Shown here: positions 31,201 to 39,488 of the stretch, one piece after another
Numbering within the stretch: the stretch's first letter is position 1
Layout: every line of letters begins with the position of its first letter
Source: Actinomycetes bacterium
GTDB taxonomy: Bacteria; Actinomycetota; Acidimicrobiia; Acidimicrobiales; RAAP-2
NCBI GenBank assembly: GCA_021782915.1
Contig: JAJXUK010000002.1
Location: 39,417-103,416 of the forward strand
DNA: 64,000 bases
Reading direction: 5' to 3'
The notes under the pieces: model-generated
The model's input: the letters and a program-made list of their open reading frames with translations, nothing else
Told to the model about the DNA's origin: nothing
The model's database searches: none
Program-made: the position numbers and the translations under genes

Positions 31201-31696
31201 GCGTCGGCTCGGAGGTCGATGGCACGCTCGAGGACGTGGCCTGGGGGTCATCGCCCACGCAGACCAAGACGCCGCCCAACTCGGTGGTACCCATCAGATT
31301 GCCGTGGCGCAGCGCGTCGGAGCCTCGATCCAGGCCCGGAGCCTTGCCGTACCAGATCGCGCTGACGCCGTCGTGGGTGCGCTCGGGCTGCAGCATGGCG
31401 AGCTGGCTGCCGGCCACGGCGGTGGCGGCGAGCTCCTCGTTCAGTGCGGGTCGGTGCACGATGTCGTGCTCGGCGAGCAGAGCCCCCCGTCGCGCCAGCT
31501 CGAGGTCGTAGCCAGCCAGTGGCGAACCGGGATAGCCCGTGACGAATCCCGCCGTGGCCAGTCCGGCGGCAGCGTCAAGGCGACGCTGGTCCAGGGGCAC
31601 GCGTACGAGAGCCTGGACGCCGCTGAGTAGCACCCGCCCCTCGAGCTGTCGATAGCGGTCCTCCAGCGCGACGTGGCGCATAGATTCCTCGCTCAC
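28268..31696 (-). CDS. Indolepyruvate ferredoxin oxidoreductase family protein (fused alpha/beta)
   Basis: GYPGSPLAGYDLELAR, TPP-domain GSGCHGLAIQMG, CEGCGDCGAFSNCLSV, RLAGIGGTGVLTAAQLIAMAA...GMDQTGIAQKGGAVISDLRI. Confidence 0.9.
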   Translation of the reverse strand: MSEESMRHVALEDRYRQLEGRVLLSGVQALVRVPLDQRRLDAAAGLATAGFVTGYPGSPLAGYDLELARRGALLAEHDIVHRPALNEELAATAVAGSQLAMLQPERTHDGVSAIWYGKAPGLDRGSDALRHGNLMGTTELGGVLVCVGDDPQATSSSVPSTSEPTLYSLAMPVLSPADPADLLHLGLHGIALSRASGLWAGLRISASVAGATQSVELDLAGFRVVEPDREIDGVSFRHRVSAQLLGATLIELESGLYGPRLEMARRYGVANELNRVLARSHDDVLGVVAAGPAYLALRHALHALGIDGPDLARTGVRLLKVAMPYPLDRATVRDFARGLREVLVVEDKRAFLETLVRDALYGMPDAPAVTGQHDDHGRALIPVTGEVDADVLARALAQRVLAHRESAAVRAWLERPRPAPPAPLVLARSAYFCSGCPHSTGVKVPPGTYVGSGSGCHGLAIQMGTRQVGTVVGRFQMGGEGAMWNGMSPFVSSTHFTQNLGDGTLAHSGSLAIRAAVAAGVNITYKILVNSTVAMTGGQAIPGGRSMADLVRHLHAEGVARVMITTASPQAYRDLPASVTVWPRERIIEAQERLAAIPGVTVLLHDQECAAELRRRRKRAQAETPRRHVFINTLLCEGCGDCGAFSNCLSVRPITTRRGRKTQIHQQSCNFDYSCLQGDCPALVSVEPGSRAHRELAPVPDSAQLAEPLAHGPRDVTVRLAGIGGTGVLTAAQLIAMAAHLEGRHVRGMDQTGIAQKGGAVISDLRISDEELDTTSRLGAEECDVYLGADPLVAADHRHLVAASATRTVAVMTSSTTPTGRQVADADLEGPTLAQLRARVDARTRAEQNVWLDAAELAQRHVGSEAHANVLLLGAALQSGVLGLSPAALERAIEINGVDVEANLRALRVGRAAVSGQLSDAVAPVADPPAEPVERLIDTLDLNPELRELVLDRAADLADYQDLGYARRYVEALRPLLVADARHGREDRALSRAAAEQAYRLMAYKDEYEVARLHLSDQFRTELAAAFGEDARVTYHLKAWGRHSGRRTKIAVRVGAPSAFRALRAMRRLRGRALDPFGHSHERRRADAERDTYLSALGTWANSLGGSDYDEILTRALAPALIRGFGNVRDASRVAHDVTHAP

Positions 31697-31774
31697 GAGA
31701 TCACGCTAACGAGGCGCCGGACGCGGCTCATGGGGCCCAAGGGCCCTAGTCCCTCGCCGGTGCGTGAGGCTGAC

Positions 31775-32767
31775 TCAGGACCGCCAGTGTCCCAGGAAGC
31801 CCATCTCGACCTCGATGGCCGGCTGCACGGGGTGGCGCTCGAGGTGGTCGAGCAACTCGCTCAGGCGACCTTCGGCCACGCAGATGCTCGAGTCGGCGGC
31901 GCCGTAGTACAGATGTAGCGTCTCGCCGTCCTCTCGCAGGACCCAGCCGCAGGTGAACACGACGTCGGCGACGTCTCCGCTGCGCTCGTACTCCGCTTCG
32001 GGACCGAGGATCCACTCGTTGCTCCGAGCGATGACGTGGCGCGGGTCCGCGGCGTCCAGCAGGGCCAGGCCGAGACGGTAGATCGCGCCGGCCGCGGTGA
32101 CGCGCACACCGTGATAGCAGATCAGCCAGCCCGCGTCGGTCAGCAGTGGCGGCGGTCCTAGTCCGACCTTGTTGGCGTCCCACCAGCCGCCTCGACGCGA
32201 CGGCAGCAGAATGCGTGAGGTGCCCCAGTGGCGAAGATCGGGACTGAAGGAGAGCCAGACGTGCGAGCCGAGGCCGGCCGACGTGGGCGATGGCCGGTGG
32301 ATCAGAGCCCAGCGTCCGTCGAACATCGTCGGGAAGATGGCTGCGTCCTTGTCGTCGGGTGTCATTAAGACGCCTCGACGGCTCCACGTGATGAAGTCCT
32401 TCGTGGTGGCCAGCAGGACGAGCGGACCCGCCGGCGAGTAGCCGACGTAGACGACGAAGTACTCGTCGGCGACCTTGGTGATGCGTGGGTCCTCAATGCC
32501 CCAGTGCTCCTCGAAGCCGTCCAGGTCTGGCTGCAGCCCCCGTTGAGGATCGATGGTCCAGTTGGTGAGTCCGTCGTCGCTCAGGGCCACGGCGAAGGAG
32601 GAGATGCCGGTGCGGTCCTCCACGCGCATCAGCAAGAGCGTCTTGCCCTCGAACAGCGTCGCGCCGGGATTGAAGACGGTGTTGATCTTCATGGGCAGGT
32701 CGGAGGCGGTGATGATCGGATTCTTGTGATAGCGCGTCAGCAGATCGCTGGCGCTGGCGTGGGTCAT
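31775..32767 (-). CDS. GH130-like glycoside hydrolase/phosphorylase
   Basis: NPIITASDLP...VFNPGATLFEGKTLLLMRVEDRTGISSFAVALSDDGLTNW...GIEDPRITKV...HRPSPTSAGLGSHVWLSFSPDLRHWG. Confidence 0.82.
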   Translation of the reverse strand: MTHASASDLLTRYHKNPIITASDLPMKINTVFNPGATLFEGKTLLLMRVEDRTGISSFAVALSDDGLTNWTIDPQRGLQPDLDGFEEHWGIEDPRITKVADEYFVVYVGYSPAGPLVLLATTKDFITWSRRGVLMTPDDKDAAIFPTMFDGRWALIHRPSPTSAGLGSHVWLSFSPDLRHWGTSRILLPSRRGGWWDANKVGLGPPPLLTDAGWLICYHGVRVTAAGAIYRLGLALLDAADPRHVIARSNEWILGPEAEYERSGDVADVVFTCGWVLREDGETLHLYYGAADSSICVAEGRLSELLDHLERHPVQPAIEVEMGFLGHWRS

Positions 32768-33819
32768 GGTGTCTCCTTGATGGGCGATGGGTGCTCTGGC
32801 GTGCGCGCGCGTGGCACACGCGCGTGTCGGAGGCGACGGCGTCGGGTCATGACGGCGACGTAGGCGAGGGTCGACTCGGCCCCCTGATTGGCGTTCACAC
32901 CCGTGGGCGTCAGGCCGTCGAATCCCGCGCCGCTCAGCGGGTCACCGACGGGCACGCCCACGTCGTTGTCACCCTCGAACCACGACGCCGCCGACTCGAC
33001 CACGCGCGCCCAGCGTTCCTGGCCGGTGAGAGAGAAGGCGCGCGCCGCGGCCTCGGCCATCGCCCAGGCCTCGATGGGCTGCTGGTCGAAAGCCGGTGCG
33101 AGGTCCTGCGCGGCGCGTCCCGCGACCGGGGTGAAGCTGAAGTGGCCCTCGAGGCTCTCTCGGGCGACGAGCCACTCGAGCAGCGCCAGGCCCCGGGTCT
33201 CGGCGGCTCCATCGCCCCGGGCGTGGCCCAGAGCGATCATCGCCTCCGCCAGCAGGGCGTTGGAGTAGCTGAGGCGCTCCTCGGGCCAGGGCCAGGTGGC
33301 GTCGTCGCCGGGTCCGGGCAGCGCGGCCGCGGCCGCGGCGAGCACGCGTTGAGCGGCGTCATTCTCCGCGTGCACGCTCAGCAGGCCCAGAGCGCCCAGA
33401 GCGGCGTGCGCGTTCGCGCGCGGGAACTCTGAGCGCCACTCACACGTGGCGGAGAAGAGCGTCTGGGCCCGACGGCGAACCTCGGACCACGGCGCGCGCG
33501 CGCCGGCGACGCCGAGGCCGTGCAGGGCGCGCGCGCTGGCGTCGTCGCTGGGCGGGTCCTCACTCCAGCGCCGACCCGGCAGTCGCCGCAGGCGGAAGCC
33601 CTCGGGGCCCACGTGGGCGTCGTCGAGGAAGTCCAGGGCGCGGTGCGCGAGGGCCCTGGCCCGCTCGCCCGTGAACTCGGAGGCCACCAGCAGGAGTCGG
33701 CCGGCGTCGTCGGTGCAGTATCCCAGGTGCGGGAGCGCACGTGAGCCCTCGGCGTGCTCGACGAGGCCGTCCTCGTCGCTGAGCTGCCAGAGGTGCGCGA
33801 GAGAGACGGGCCGACTCAC
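32764..33819 (-). CDS. Probable (alpha/alpha)6-barrel glycan-active protein of unknown specificity
   Basis: LPHLGYCTDDAGRLLLVASEF...EDPPSDDASARALHGLGVA...EAMIALGHA...QQPIEAWAMAEAAARAFSLTG; overlaps both neighbours by 4 nt. Confidence 0.6.
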   Translation of the reverse strand: MSRPVSLAHLWQLSDEDGLVEHAEGSRALPHLGYCTDDAGRLLLVASEFTGERARALAHRALDFLDDAHVGPEGFRLRRLPGRRWSEDPPSDDASARALHGLGVAGARAPWSEVRRRAQTLFSATCEWRSEFPRANAHAALGALGLLSVHAENDAAQRVLAAAAAALPGPGDDATWPWPEERLSYSNALLAEAMIALGHARGDGAAETRGLALLEWLVARESLEGHFSFTPVAGRAAQDLAPAFDQQPIEAWAMAEAAARAFSLTGQERWARVVESAASWFEGDNDVGVPVGDPLSGAGFDGLTPTGVNANQGAESTLAYVAVMTRRRRLRHARVPRARTPEHPSPIKETP

Positions 33820-35018
33820 CGGAACGGGACCCTCATCACGAGGGATTCGAGCAGGCGGCTGAGCTGCTCGGCCACGGTGGGCCAGGTGAGCGACTCGCCG
33901 ATCGCGCGTGAGTGCACGGCCATGCGCGCGGCGAGGCCGGGCTCGCGCAGCACCCGGCGCAGCGCCAGGCTCATCGACAGTGGGTCGGCGTGCTCCACGA
34001 TGAGCCCGGCGCCGCCGGCGAGCAGTTCGACCGCGTGCGGGAAGCGGGTGGCCACGACGGGGCGCGCCGAGGCGAGGGCCTCGACCAGGACACCGGAGCT
34101 GACCTGCTCGGTCGTCTCGTAGGGCAGCAGCACGACGTCGGCGCTGCGAATGAGCCCGTTCAGCGCGGCGCGGTCCCGATACTGGTCATCGAGGCGCACC
34201 ATGGTCCCGACGCCGAGCTCTGCGGCCAGGGCCTCGAGGCGTCGTCGATAGTGGTCGCCGTTGGCGCGCTCGTGGGGGTGGGTGTGCCCGGCCACGACGT
34301 AGGTCACCGGCGGGTACAGGTCCCTCAGCTCGGCCACGGCGCGTATCGCGTCCTCAATTCCCTTGCCCGGTCCCAGGAGCCCCCACGTCAGTACGAGCCC
34401 GCCGGGTCGGCGCTCGTGGGGTCGGCGCTCGAAGTTGGCCGTGGCCCCGTGGGGCACGAGGGCACCGCGGCGCACGTGGTGGGTGGCGCGCAGGCGCGCC
34501 AGCGCGGACGCGCTGGGCACCACCACGAGCTCCGCGCGATCGAGGAGGCTCTGTACGATCGATCGCTGCTGAGCGCTCGGTGCGACGAGCACCGTGTGCA
34601 GCTCGACCACCAGGGGAACGTGCAGCTCGCGCACGAGATCGAGCACGGCCTCGCCATCGTCGCCGTCGAAGATGCCGAACTCGTGCTGGATCACGACCAC
34701 GTCGCACTCGTTGAGGACGCTCAGGACGTGGCTCATCGTCTGGGGGCGCCCGCGCACCCAGGACGCCGCAACCTCGGCGAGTGCGAACGGGGCCGGTTGC
34801 TCGACGACCCGCACGATGGGCACCTGCCAGCTCGGGCGCGCCTCGAGCAGCGCGGCGCGCACGTTGCGCGTGAAGGTCGCGATGCCGCACTCGGTGGGTG
34901 GGTAGGTGCCGAGCAGCCCGACGCGCAGACGTGGGCTGGGCCACCTGCTCTCGGTGCCCACCGACACTCGTGCCGGGTGACTCCGAGGTGGAACTGCTCG
35001 AAGCGACAGGTCGCTCAT
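33816..35018 (-). CDS. GT4-type glycosyltransferase
   Basis: GTYPPTECGIATFTRNVRAAL, VIQHEFGIFDGDDG, LTWGLLGPGKGIEDAIRAVAELRD, VLLPYETTEQVSSGVLVEALASARPVVATRFPHAVELL. Confidence 0.87.
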   Translation of the reverse strand: MSDLSLRAVPPRSHPARVSVGTESRWPSPRLRVGLLGTYPPTECGIATFTRNVRAALLEARPSWQVPIVRVVEQPAPFALAEVAASWVRGRPQTMSHVLSVLNECDVVVIQHEFGIFDGDDGEAVLDLVRELHVPLVVELHTVLVAPSAQQRSIVQSLLDRAELVVVPSASALARLRATHHVRRGALVPHGATANFERRPHERRPGGLVLTWGLLGPGKGIEDAIRAVAELRDLYPPVTYVVAGHTHPHERANGDHYRRRLEALAAELGVGTMVRLDDQYRDRAALNGLIRSADVVLLPYETTEQVSSGVLVEALASARPVVATRFPHAVELLAGGAGLIVEHADPLSMSLALRRVLREPGLAARMAVHSRAIGESLTWPTVAEQLSRLLESLVMRVPFR

Positions 35019-35113
35019 GGCTTGCCTCCGCCCCTGGGACCATTGTGTCAGTGTGGCGCAGGTGCTCCGTAGGCCCTGATCACGTCGGGCTCAGTGACGC
35101 TGAGGGGGCGAGC

Positions 35114-36247
35114 TCAGTTCGGACGCGCCCGGCGCACGAGGCTCAGCTGCACGAAGCGCATGACGTCACTGGGCGACACGATGCCGACGAGCTGACCGGC
35201 CTCAGTGACCAGGGCACGCGTGCCAGGACCCGTGCCCATGCGCGTGAGCAGCGCGACGACGGGCTCCTCGGGCGTGACCACCGGGATCTGCTCGGGCGCC
35301 AGGGCGACGTCGATGAGCAGCGTCTGGGCCCGGCGAGCCGGCTCGACGAGACGCAGGCGACTCAGGGTGGTGAGCCCAGCCAGGTGGCCGTCGGGGCCTA
35401 CCAGGGGATAGGTGCTGAAGCGGTGGTGGGCCAGCTGACTGTCGAGCAGCTCGGCGACGGTCATGGTCTCGGAGAAGCGCACCGGATTCGGCGTCATCAC
35501 GTCTCTGACGCGCACGCCGCCCAGGGCGCTGCGCAGCGTGGACGACGTGGCCTCGGCGCGCGCGGCCTGGACCAGGAACCAGCCCATGAACACCAGCCAC
35601 AGCCCGAAGACCGTGCCGGCGATGAAGTCCAGAACCCCCAGTGTGATCAGGAAGAAGCCGAGGGCGACGCCCGCGCGCGTCGCGCTCGCCTCGGCACTCT
35701 CGCGCTCGTGGCGGTGGTGCCAGAGGGCCGCGCGTAGGACGCGGCCACCGTCCAGGGGTGCGGCCGGCAGCAGGTTGAATGCGCCCAGGATCACGTTGGT
35801 CCACGCGAGCCAGCCGGCCGCGGCGGCCACCACCGACGTGGCGCCCGCGGGATGGGCGATCCAGGCGAGGAGTCCGAAGAGCCCGGCGAGCACGAAGGAC
35901 GTCAGCGGGCCCACCACCGCGATGCGAAAGTCGGCGCCGGGGCTGAGCGCCTCGCTCTCGAGCTCTGAGACGCCGCCGAAGAGCCAGAGGGTGATGCCGC
36001 GCACTCGGACTCCCTCGTGCAGGGCCATCACCGCGTGGGAGACCTCGTGGGCGAGCAGGCTCGCCATGAAGATGACCGCGCTCGCCGTGCCGACGACCCA
36101 GTACTGCGCGCTCGTAGCGTGAGGCACATAACTCGGCAGGATCAGGTCAGACAGCTCCCAGACGAGCAGCACCAGAATCAGCAGGATGCTCCAGTTGGCG
36201 CCGACCGGCACCCCGGCGATGCGACCGAGCTTGACGTCCTGGTCCAT
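35114..36247 (-). CDS. Site-2 protease family (M50) metalloprotease with CBS domains
   Basis: ASLLAHEVSHAVMAL (HExxH), NLLPAAPLDGGRVLRA, tandem CBS-like region VRDVMTPNPVRFSETMTVAELLDSQ. Confidence 0.9.
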   Translation of the reverse strand: MDQDVKLGRIAGVPVGANWSILLILVLLVWELSDLILPSYVPHATSAQYWVVGTASAVIFMASLLAHEVSHAVMALHEGVRVRGITLWLFGGVSELESEALSPGADFRIAVVGPLTSFVLAGLFGLLAWIAHPAGATSVVAAAAGWLAWTNVILGAFNLLPAAPLDGGRVLRAALWHHRHERESAEASATRAGVALGFFLITLGVLDFIAGTVFGLWLVFMGWFLVQAARAEATSSTLRSALGGVRVRDVMTPNPVRFSETMTVAELLDSQLAHHRFSTYPLVGPDGHLAGLTTLSRLRLVEPARRAQTLLIDVALAPEQIPVVTPEEPVVALLTRMGTGPGTRALVTEAGQLVGIVSPSDVMRFVQLSLVRRARPN

Positions 36248-36371
36248 GTGGCCTCCCTCTCGCGGGGCTGGGCCCAGTATCCCAGGCCGGTCTGCGTGGC
36301 GCGCGTGAGACGAGGCCGTTGGCGGCGCTGCCTCGCCAGCCCTGGGCGCGCGGCAGTGGCCTAGGTCGTGC

Positions 36372-37547
36372 TCACGCGTCGCGCCGGGCCATGCGCCACG
36401 CCCCCAGCGCCGTCCAGCCGACTAACCACGCGACCACGACGAGCCACGCCAGTCCCCGCGACTCGGGAACCACCGAAGCGAATCCGGTGCCGCTGCCCGG
36501 GCCGGTCAGGGCGTGCGGGGCGAGGTGGGCCGTCGCCACGCCGATCACGCCGCGCTGCACGTTGAGCATGTAGGGGATGATGTGGCGCGAGGCGATGGGC
36601 GTGAGCACGACCTCGAGGATCAGCAGCAGGACGACGGCAATGGTGCGCTGGCCGAGCAGGGCCGACAGGCCGACGCCCACCACGACGCCCACCAGGCTCT
36701 CGAGCAGCACCCAGGCCCAGGATTCGAGCAGGAGGGACCACGGCGGACGCTGGGGGACGCTCCGGTAGAGCGGGTAGTCGCTCGCGGCGAGCGCGCGCGC
36801 CGCCGAGGCGATCTGGGCCGGGCTGAGCTTGGTGGGCGTGGGCTGATGTCCGAGCCTGACGATCACCGCCTCGCGCGTCGCGGCCCGCGCGCCGCACGGC
36901 AGAAGCACCTTGACGGGCCCGGTCTGGGGCAAGTTGCACAGCGCCTGCGTCGAGTGCTGAGCCGCCCAGTCCTGGAACTGGGTGGCGTTGAGTCCGAGGG
37001 GAACCTCAGCGCCATTCACGTTGATGGAGCTCGGCGCGGCGAGTGAGGACACCGCGGCGACGACGATGAAGCCGGCCGTGACCATCGGCACCATGATGGC
37101 CAGCGCGGCCGGGATTCGGGCGAAGTAGAGAGCGAGGCGTGATCGACCGGTCACGACCAGGTGTCGGAACATCCCGTCGCCCAGGTCGGCGGTGCCCGCG
37201 GTGCATCCCAGCGTCGCCGACATGATGAAGCCGAAGACGTAGAGCACGGCGACCACCACGCCGGTGAACTGCTGGTATCCGCCGGCCGGGCCGAACTGGC
37301 GCGGGGAGGCCGCGTGCTCAATGAGCCGAACCGTGAAGTAGAGAGTTGGCAGCCCGATCGTCACCGCCGCGAGGGCCACCATGAGCCCGCGGCGCCGGCG
37401 CAGCTCCAGCACCTTCGCGCCGATCAGAGCGCCCGTGGGCATCCACGAGCCGCGCCCGTCTCGCGCGCGCTCTGAGGCCGTGAGCGTCGGTGCACTGGCG
37501 AGGCTCACGCCGAGTCTCCGAGACGACTGGTCACCTGAAGGAACCAC
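36372..37547 (-). CDS. ABC-2 type transporter permease-like membrane protein
   Basis: Multiple hydrophobic segments; downstream of and overlapping an ABC ATPase gene. Confidence 0.7.
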   Translation of the reverse strand: MVPSGDQSSRRLGVSLASAPTLTASERARDGRGSWMPTGALIGAKVLELRRRRGLMVALAAVTIGLPTLYFTVRLIEHAASPRQFGPAGGYQQFTGVVVAVLYVFGFIMSATLGCTAGTADLGDGMFRHLVVTGRSRLALYFARIPAALAIMVPMVTAGFIVVAAVSSLAAPSSINVNGAEVPLGLNATQFQDWAAQHSTQALCNLPQTGPVKVLLPCGARAATREAVIVRLGHQPTPTKLSPAQIASAARALAASDYPLYRSVPQRPPWSLLLESWAWVLLESLVGVVVGVGLSALLGQRTIAVVLLLILEVVLTPIASRHIIPYMLNVQRGVIGVATAHLAPHALTGPGSGTGFASVVPESRGLAWLVVVAWLVGWTALGAWRMARRDA

Positions 37548-38479
37548 TCCTCGAGGGAGGCCCTCACCACCTGGAGCCGGTAGACCCGCACGTCTCCGAG
37601 GACGAGGAGGCGGTTCAGCTCGGCGACCTCCTCGTGACTCGCGCCCTCCACCAGACGCACGCGAAGTCCGGACTCGGTGACCTCGATGGAAGTCACGACA
37701 CGGCTCACGGAGAGCAGGTCCTGAGCCCGCGCGGGCTCTGAGCAGTCGACGTCCACCTCGGTGGCCGCGGCGCCGAGCAGTTCAGCGATCGGGCCCTGGC
37801 GCACGATGCGGCCGCGATCAACGATGGCGACGGCGTCGCACGTGCGCTCGATCTCGTCGAGCAGGTGTGAGGAGAGCATGACGGTACGTCCCTCATCCAC
37901 GAAGGAGCGGATGAGCTCGCGCATCTCCTGCATACCGGCCGGGTCCAGTCCGTTCATGGGCTCGTCCAGCATGAGCAGGTCCGGGTCGCCGAGCAGGCAC
38001 GCGGCGACGCCGAGGCGCTGGCGCATGCCCATGGAGTACTTGGCGACGCGGTCGTCAGCGCGCTGCGAGAGCCCCACCCGAGCGAGCGAGGCGTCGATGC
38101 GCTGACGCGCCAGTGGCTCACGCGCGGCCGCCAACACCCGAAGGTTCTCGCGTCCGGTGAGGTGCGAGAAGAACCGGGGCTCGTCCACGATCGCTCCCAC
38201 GCGCGCGAGGGCGTGGGAGCGATCGTCCGGGACGCGGTGTCCGAGCAGCGACATCGTGCCCGAGTTGGCCCGAGTCAGGCCGAGCAGGAGTCGGATGAGG
38301 GTCGTCTTGCCGGCGCCGTTCGGTCCGAGATAGCCGAAGGCGCTGCCGCGCGGCACGCGCAGGGCGACGTCGTTGACAGCGACGTTGTCCCCGAAGCGCT
38401 TCGTCAGGTTCTGCGTCTCGACCGCCCACGGCGAGTGCGTGGAGACCTCACTGGTGCCGGCTGGTGCGAGGAGGTCCAC
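37505..38479 (-). CDS. ABC transporter ATP-binding protein
   Basis: GYLGPNGAGKTTLIRLLLGL, KYSMGMRQRLGVAACLLGDPDLLMLDEPMNGLDPAGMQEMREL. Confidence 0.92.
   Translation of the reverse strand: MDLLAPAGTSEVSTHSPWAVETQNLTKRFGDNVAVNDVALRVPRGSAFGYLGPNGAGKTTLIRLLLGLTRANSGTMSLLGHRVPDDRSHALARVGAIVDEPRFFSHLTGRENLRVLAAAREPLARQRIDASLARVGLSQRADDRVAKYSMGMRQRLGVAACLLGDPDLLMLDEPMNGLDPAGMQEMRELIRSFVDEGRTVMLSSHLLDEIERTCDAVAIVDRGRIVRQGPIAELLGAAATEVDVDCSEPARAQDLLSVSRVVTSIEVTESGLRVRLVEGASHEEVAELNRLLVLGDVRVYRLQVVRASLEEWFLQVTSRLGDSA
38187..38226. repeat. 16-bp perfect inverted repeat, 8-nt loop, inside an ABC ATPase CDS
   Basis: acgatcgctcccacgc-gcgcgagg-gcgtgggagcgatcgt. Confidence 0.9.
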
Positions 38480-38704
38480 GTCGTGATGCTAGGGATCGGC
38501 GCGCCGATGATGAGATCCGGGACAACCCGGAGTCGGCCTCGGGGTGGCCGGCTTCGTCGGGTGCGGCCTCGAGGCTCTCGTTGGCGAGGCGCGCCCTACC
38601 CCCACTCGGGCCTCCGCGAGTCGGCGCGGCGAGCGAATCGGTTGCGCCAGCGCACGCTCGGTAGCAGGATGCGGGTACGGTCTTCGCTGATCGTGGGGAG
38701 GCAC

Positions 38705-39121
38705 ATGAGTCGCGTCAGCACCTACCTGAACTTCCCGGGCACCGCCGAGGAGGCCTTGACCTTCTATCGCGATCTCTTTGGCACCTCGTTCGTGGGTCCC
38801 ATCGTGCGCTTCTCGGACATGCCGGGCGTGGACGTGCCGGACGATGAGAAGTCGCTTCTGATGCACGCTGAGCTCGAGATCACCGCCGGACACCTGCTGA
38901 TGGCGACCGACATGCTCGCCTCGATGGGCCACGAGTGTCGTGTGGGCAACAACATGACGATCAGTCTGGAACTCGACGGGCGCGACGAGGTGGACCGCCT
39001 CTACGCGGCCCTGAGCGTGGGCTCGACGGAGTTCTCGGCCCCCGCCCAGATGGTCTGGGGTCAGTACTGGTCGACGTGCTTGGACCGCTTCGGTGTGCGC
39101 TGGATGCTGGCTTGCGCCTAG
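38705..39121 (+). CDS. VOC (PhnB-like glyoxalase fold) family protein
   Basis: MSRVSTYLNFPGTAEEALTFYRDLFGTSFVG...NMTISLELDGRDEVDRLYAAL...WGQYWSTCLDRFGVRWML. Confidence 0.87.
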   Translation: MSRVSTYLNFPGTAEEALTFYRDLFGTSFVGPIVRFSDMPGVDVPDDEKSLLMHAELEITAGHLLMATDMLASMGHECRVGNNMTISLELDGRDEVDRLYAALSVGSTEFSAPAQMVWGQYWSTCLDRFGVRWMLACA

Positions 39122-39488
39122 GTCCCATCAACTTCAGATCCAGCGCGCCGGACACGTGGCTCTCCGCACCGGCGCGGCTCGGCCGGTCAGGCAGGGGATC
39201 GTCCTCACGCGAGCGCCACGACCGAGCGCTGGCGCTCGGAGCGATGAGTCGGACGAGTCTGGCGACACTCCTCGCTACCTACGGAGTTGGCCCCAGGACT
39301 CAGGCGACGCGCGTCTCGCGGGGCCGACTCCAGCCTGAGCCGATCGGTGACCCGCAGACCCTTGGTCGTGCTCGTCAAGATCGACGTGTGCCAGGGCACC
39401 AGGTGGTCGTCGGACGTCGGCCCGCCAGTCCGGCGTCGCGCGAACGCGATGTCTAGTCTGTAGGCAATCACGGTCGCGGAGGTGCCCT

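Noticed and set aside
29702-31630. 642-aa plus-strand ORF
   Set aside because: Antisense to the indolepyruvate ferredoxin oxidoreductase gene; compositionally a shadow ORF.
33912-35072. 386-aa plus-strand ORF, and similar ones at 26758-27777 and 44505-45713
   Set aside because: All lie opposite strongly supported genes (GT4, UvrD helicase, PbpA) and have shadow-type composition.
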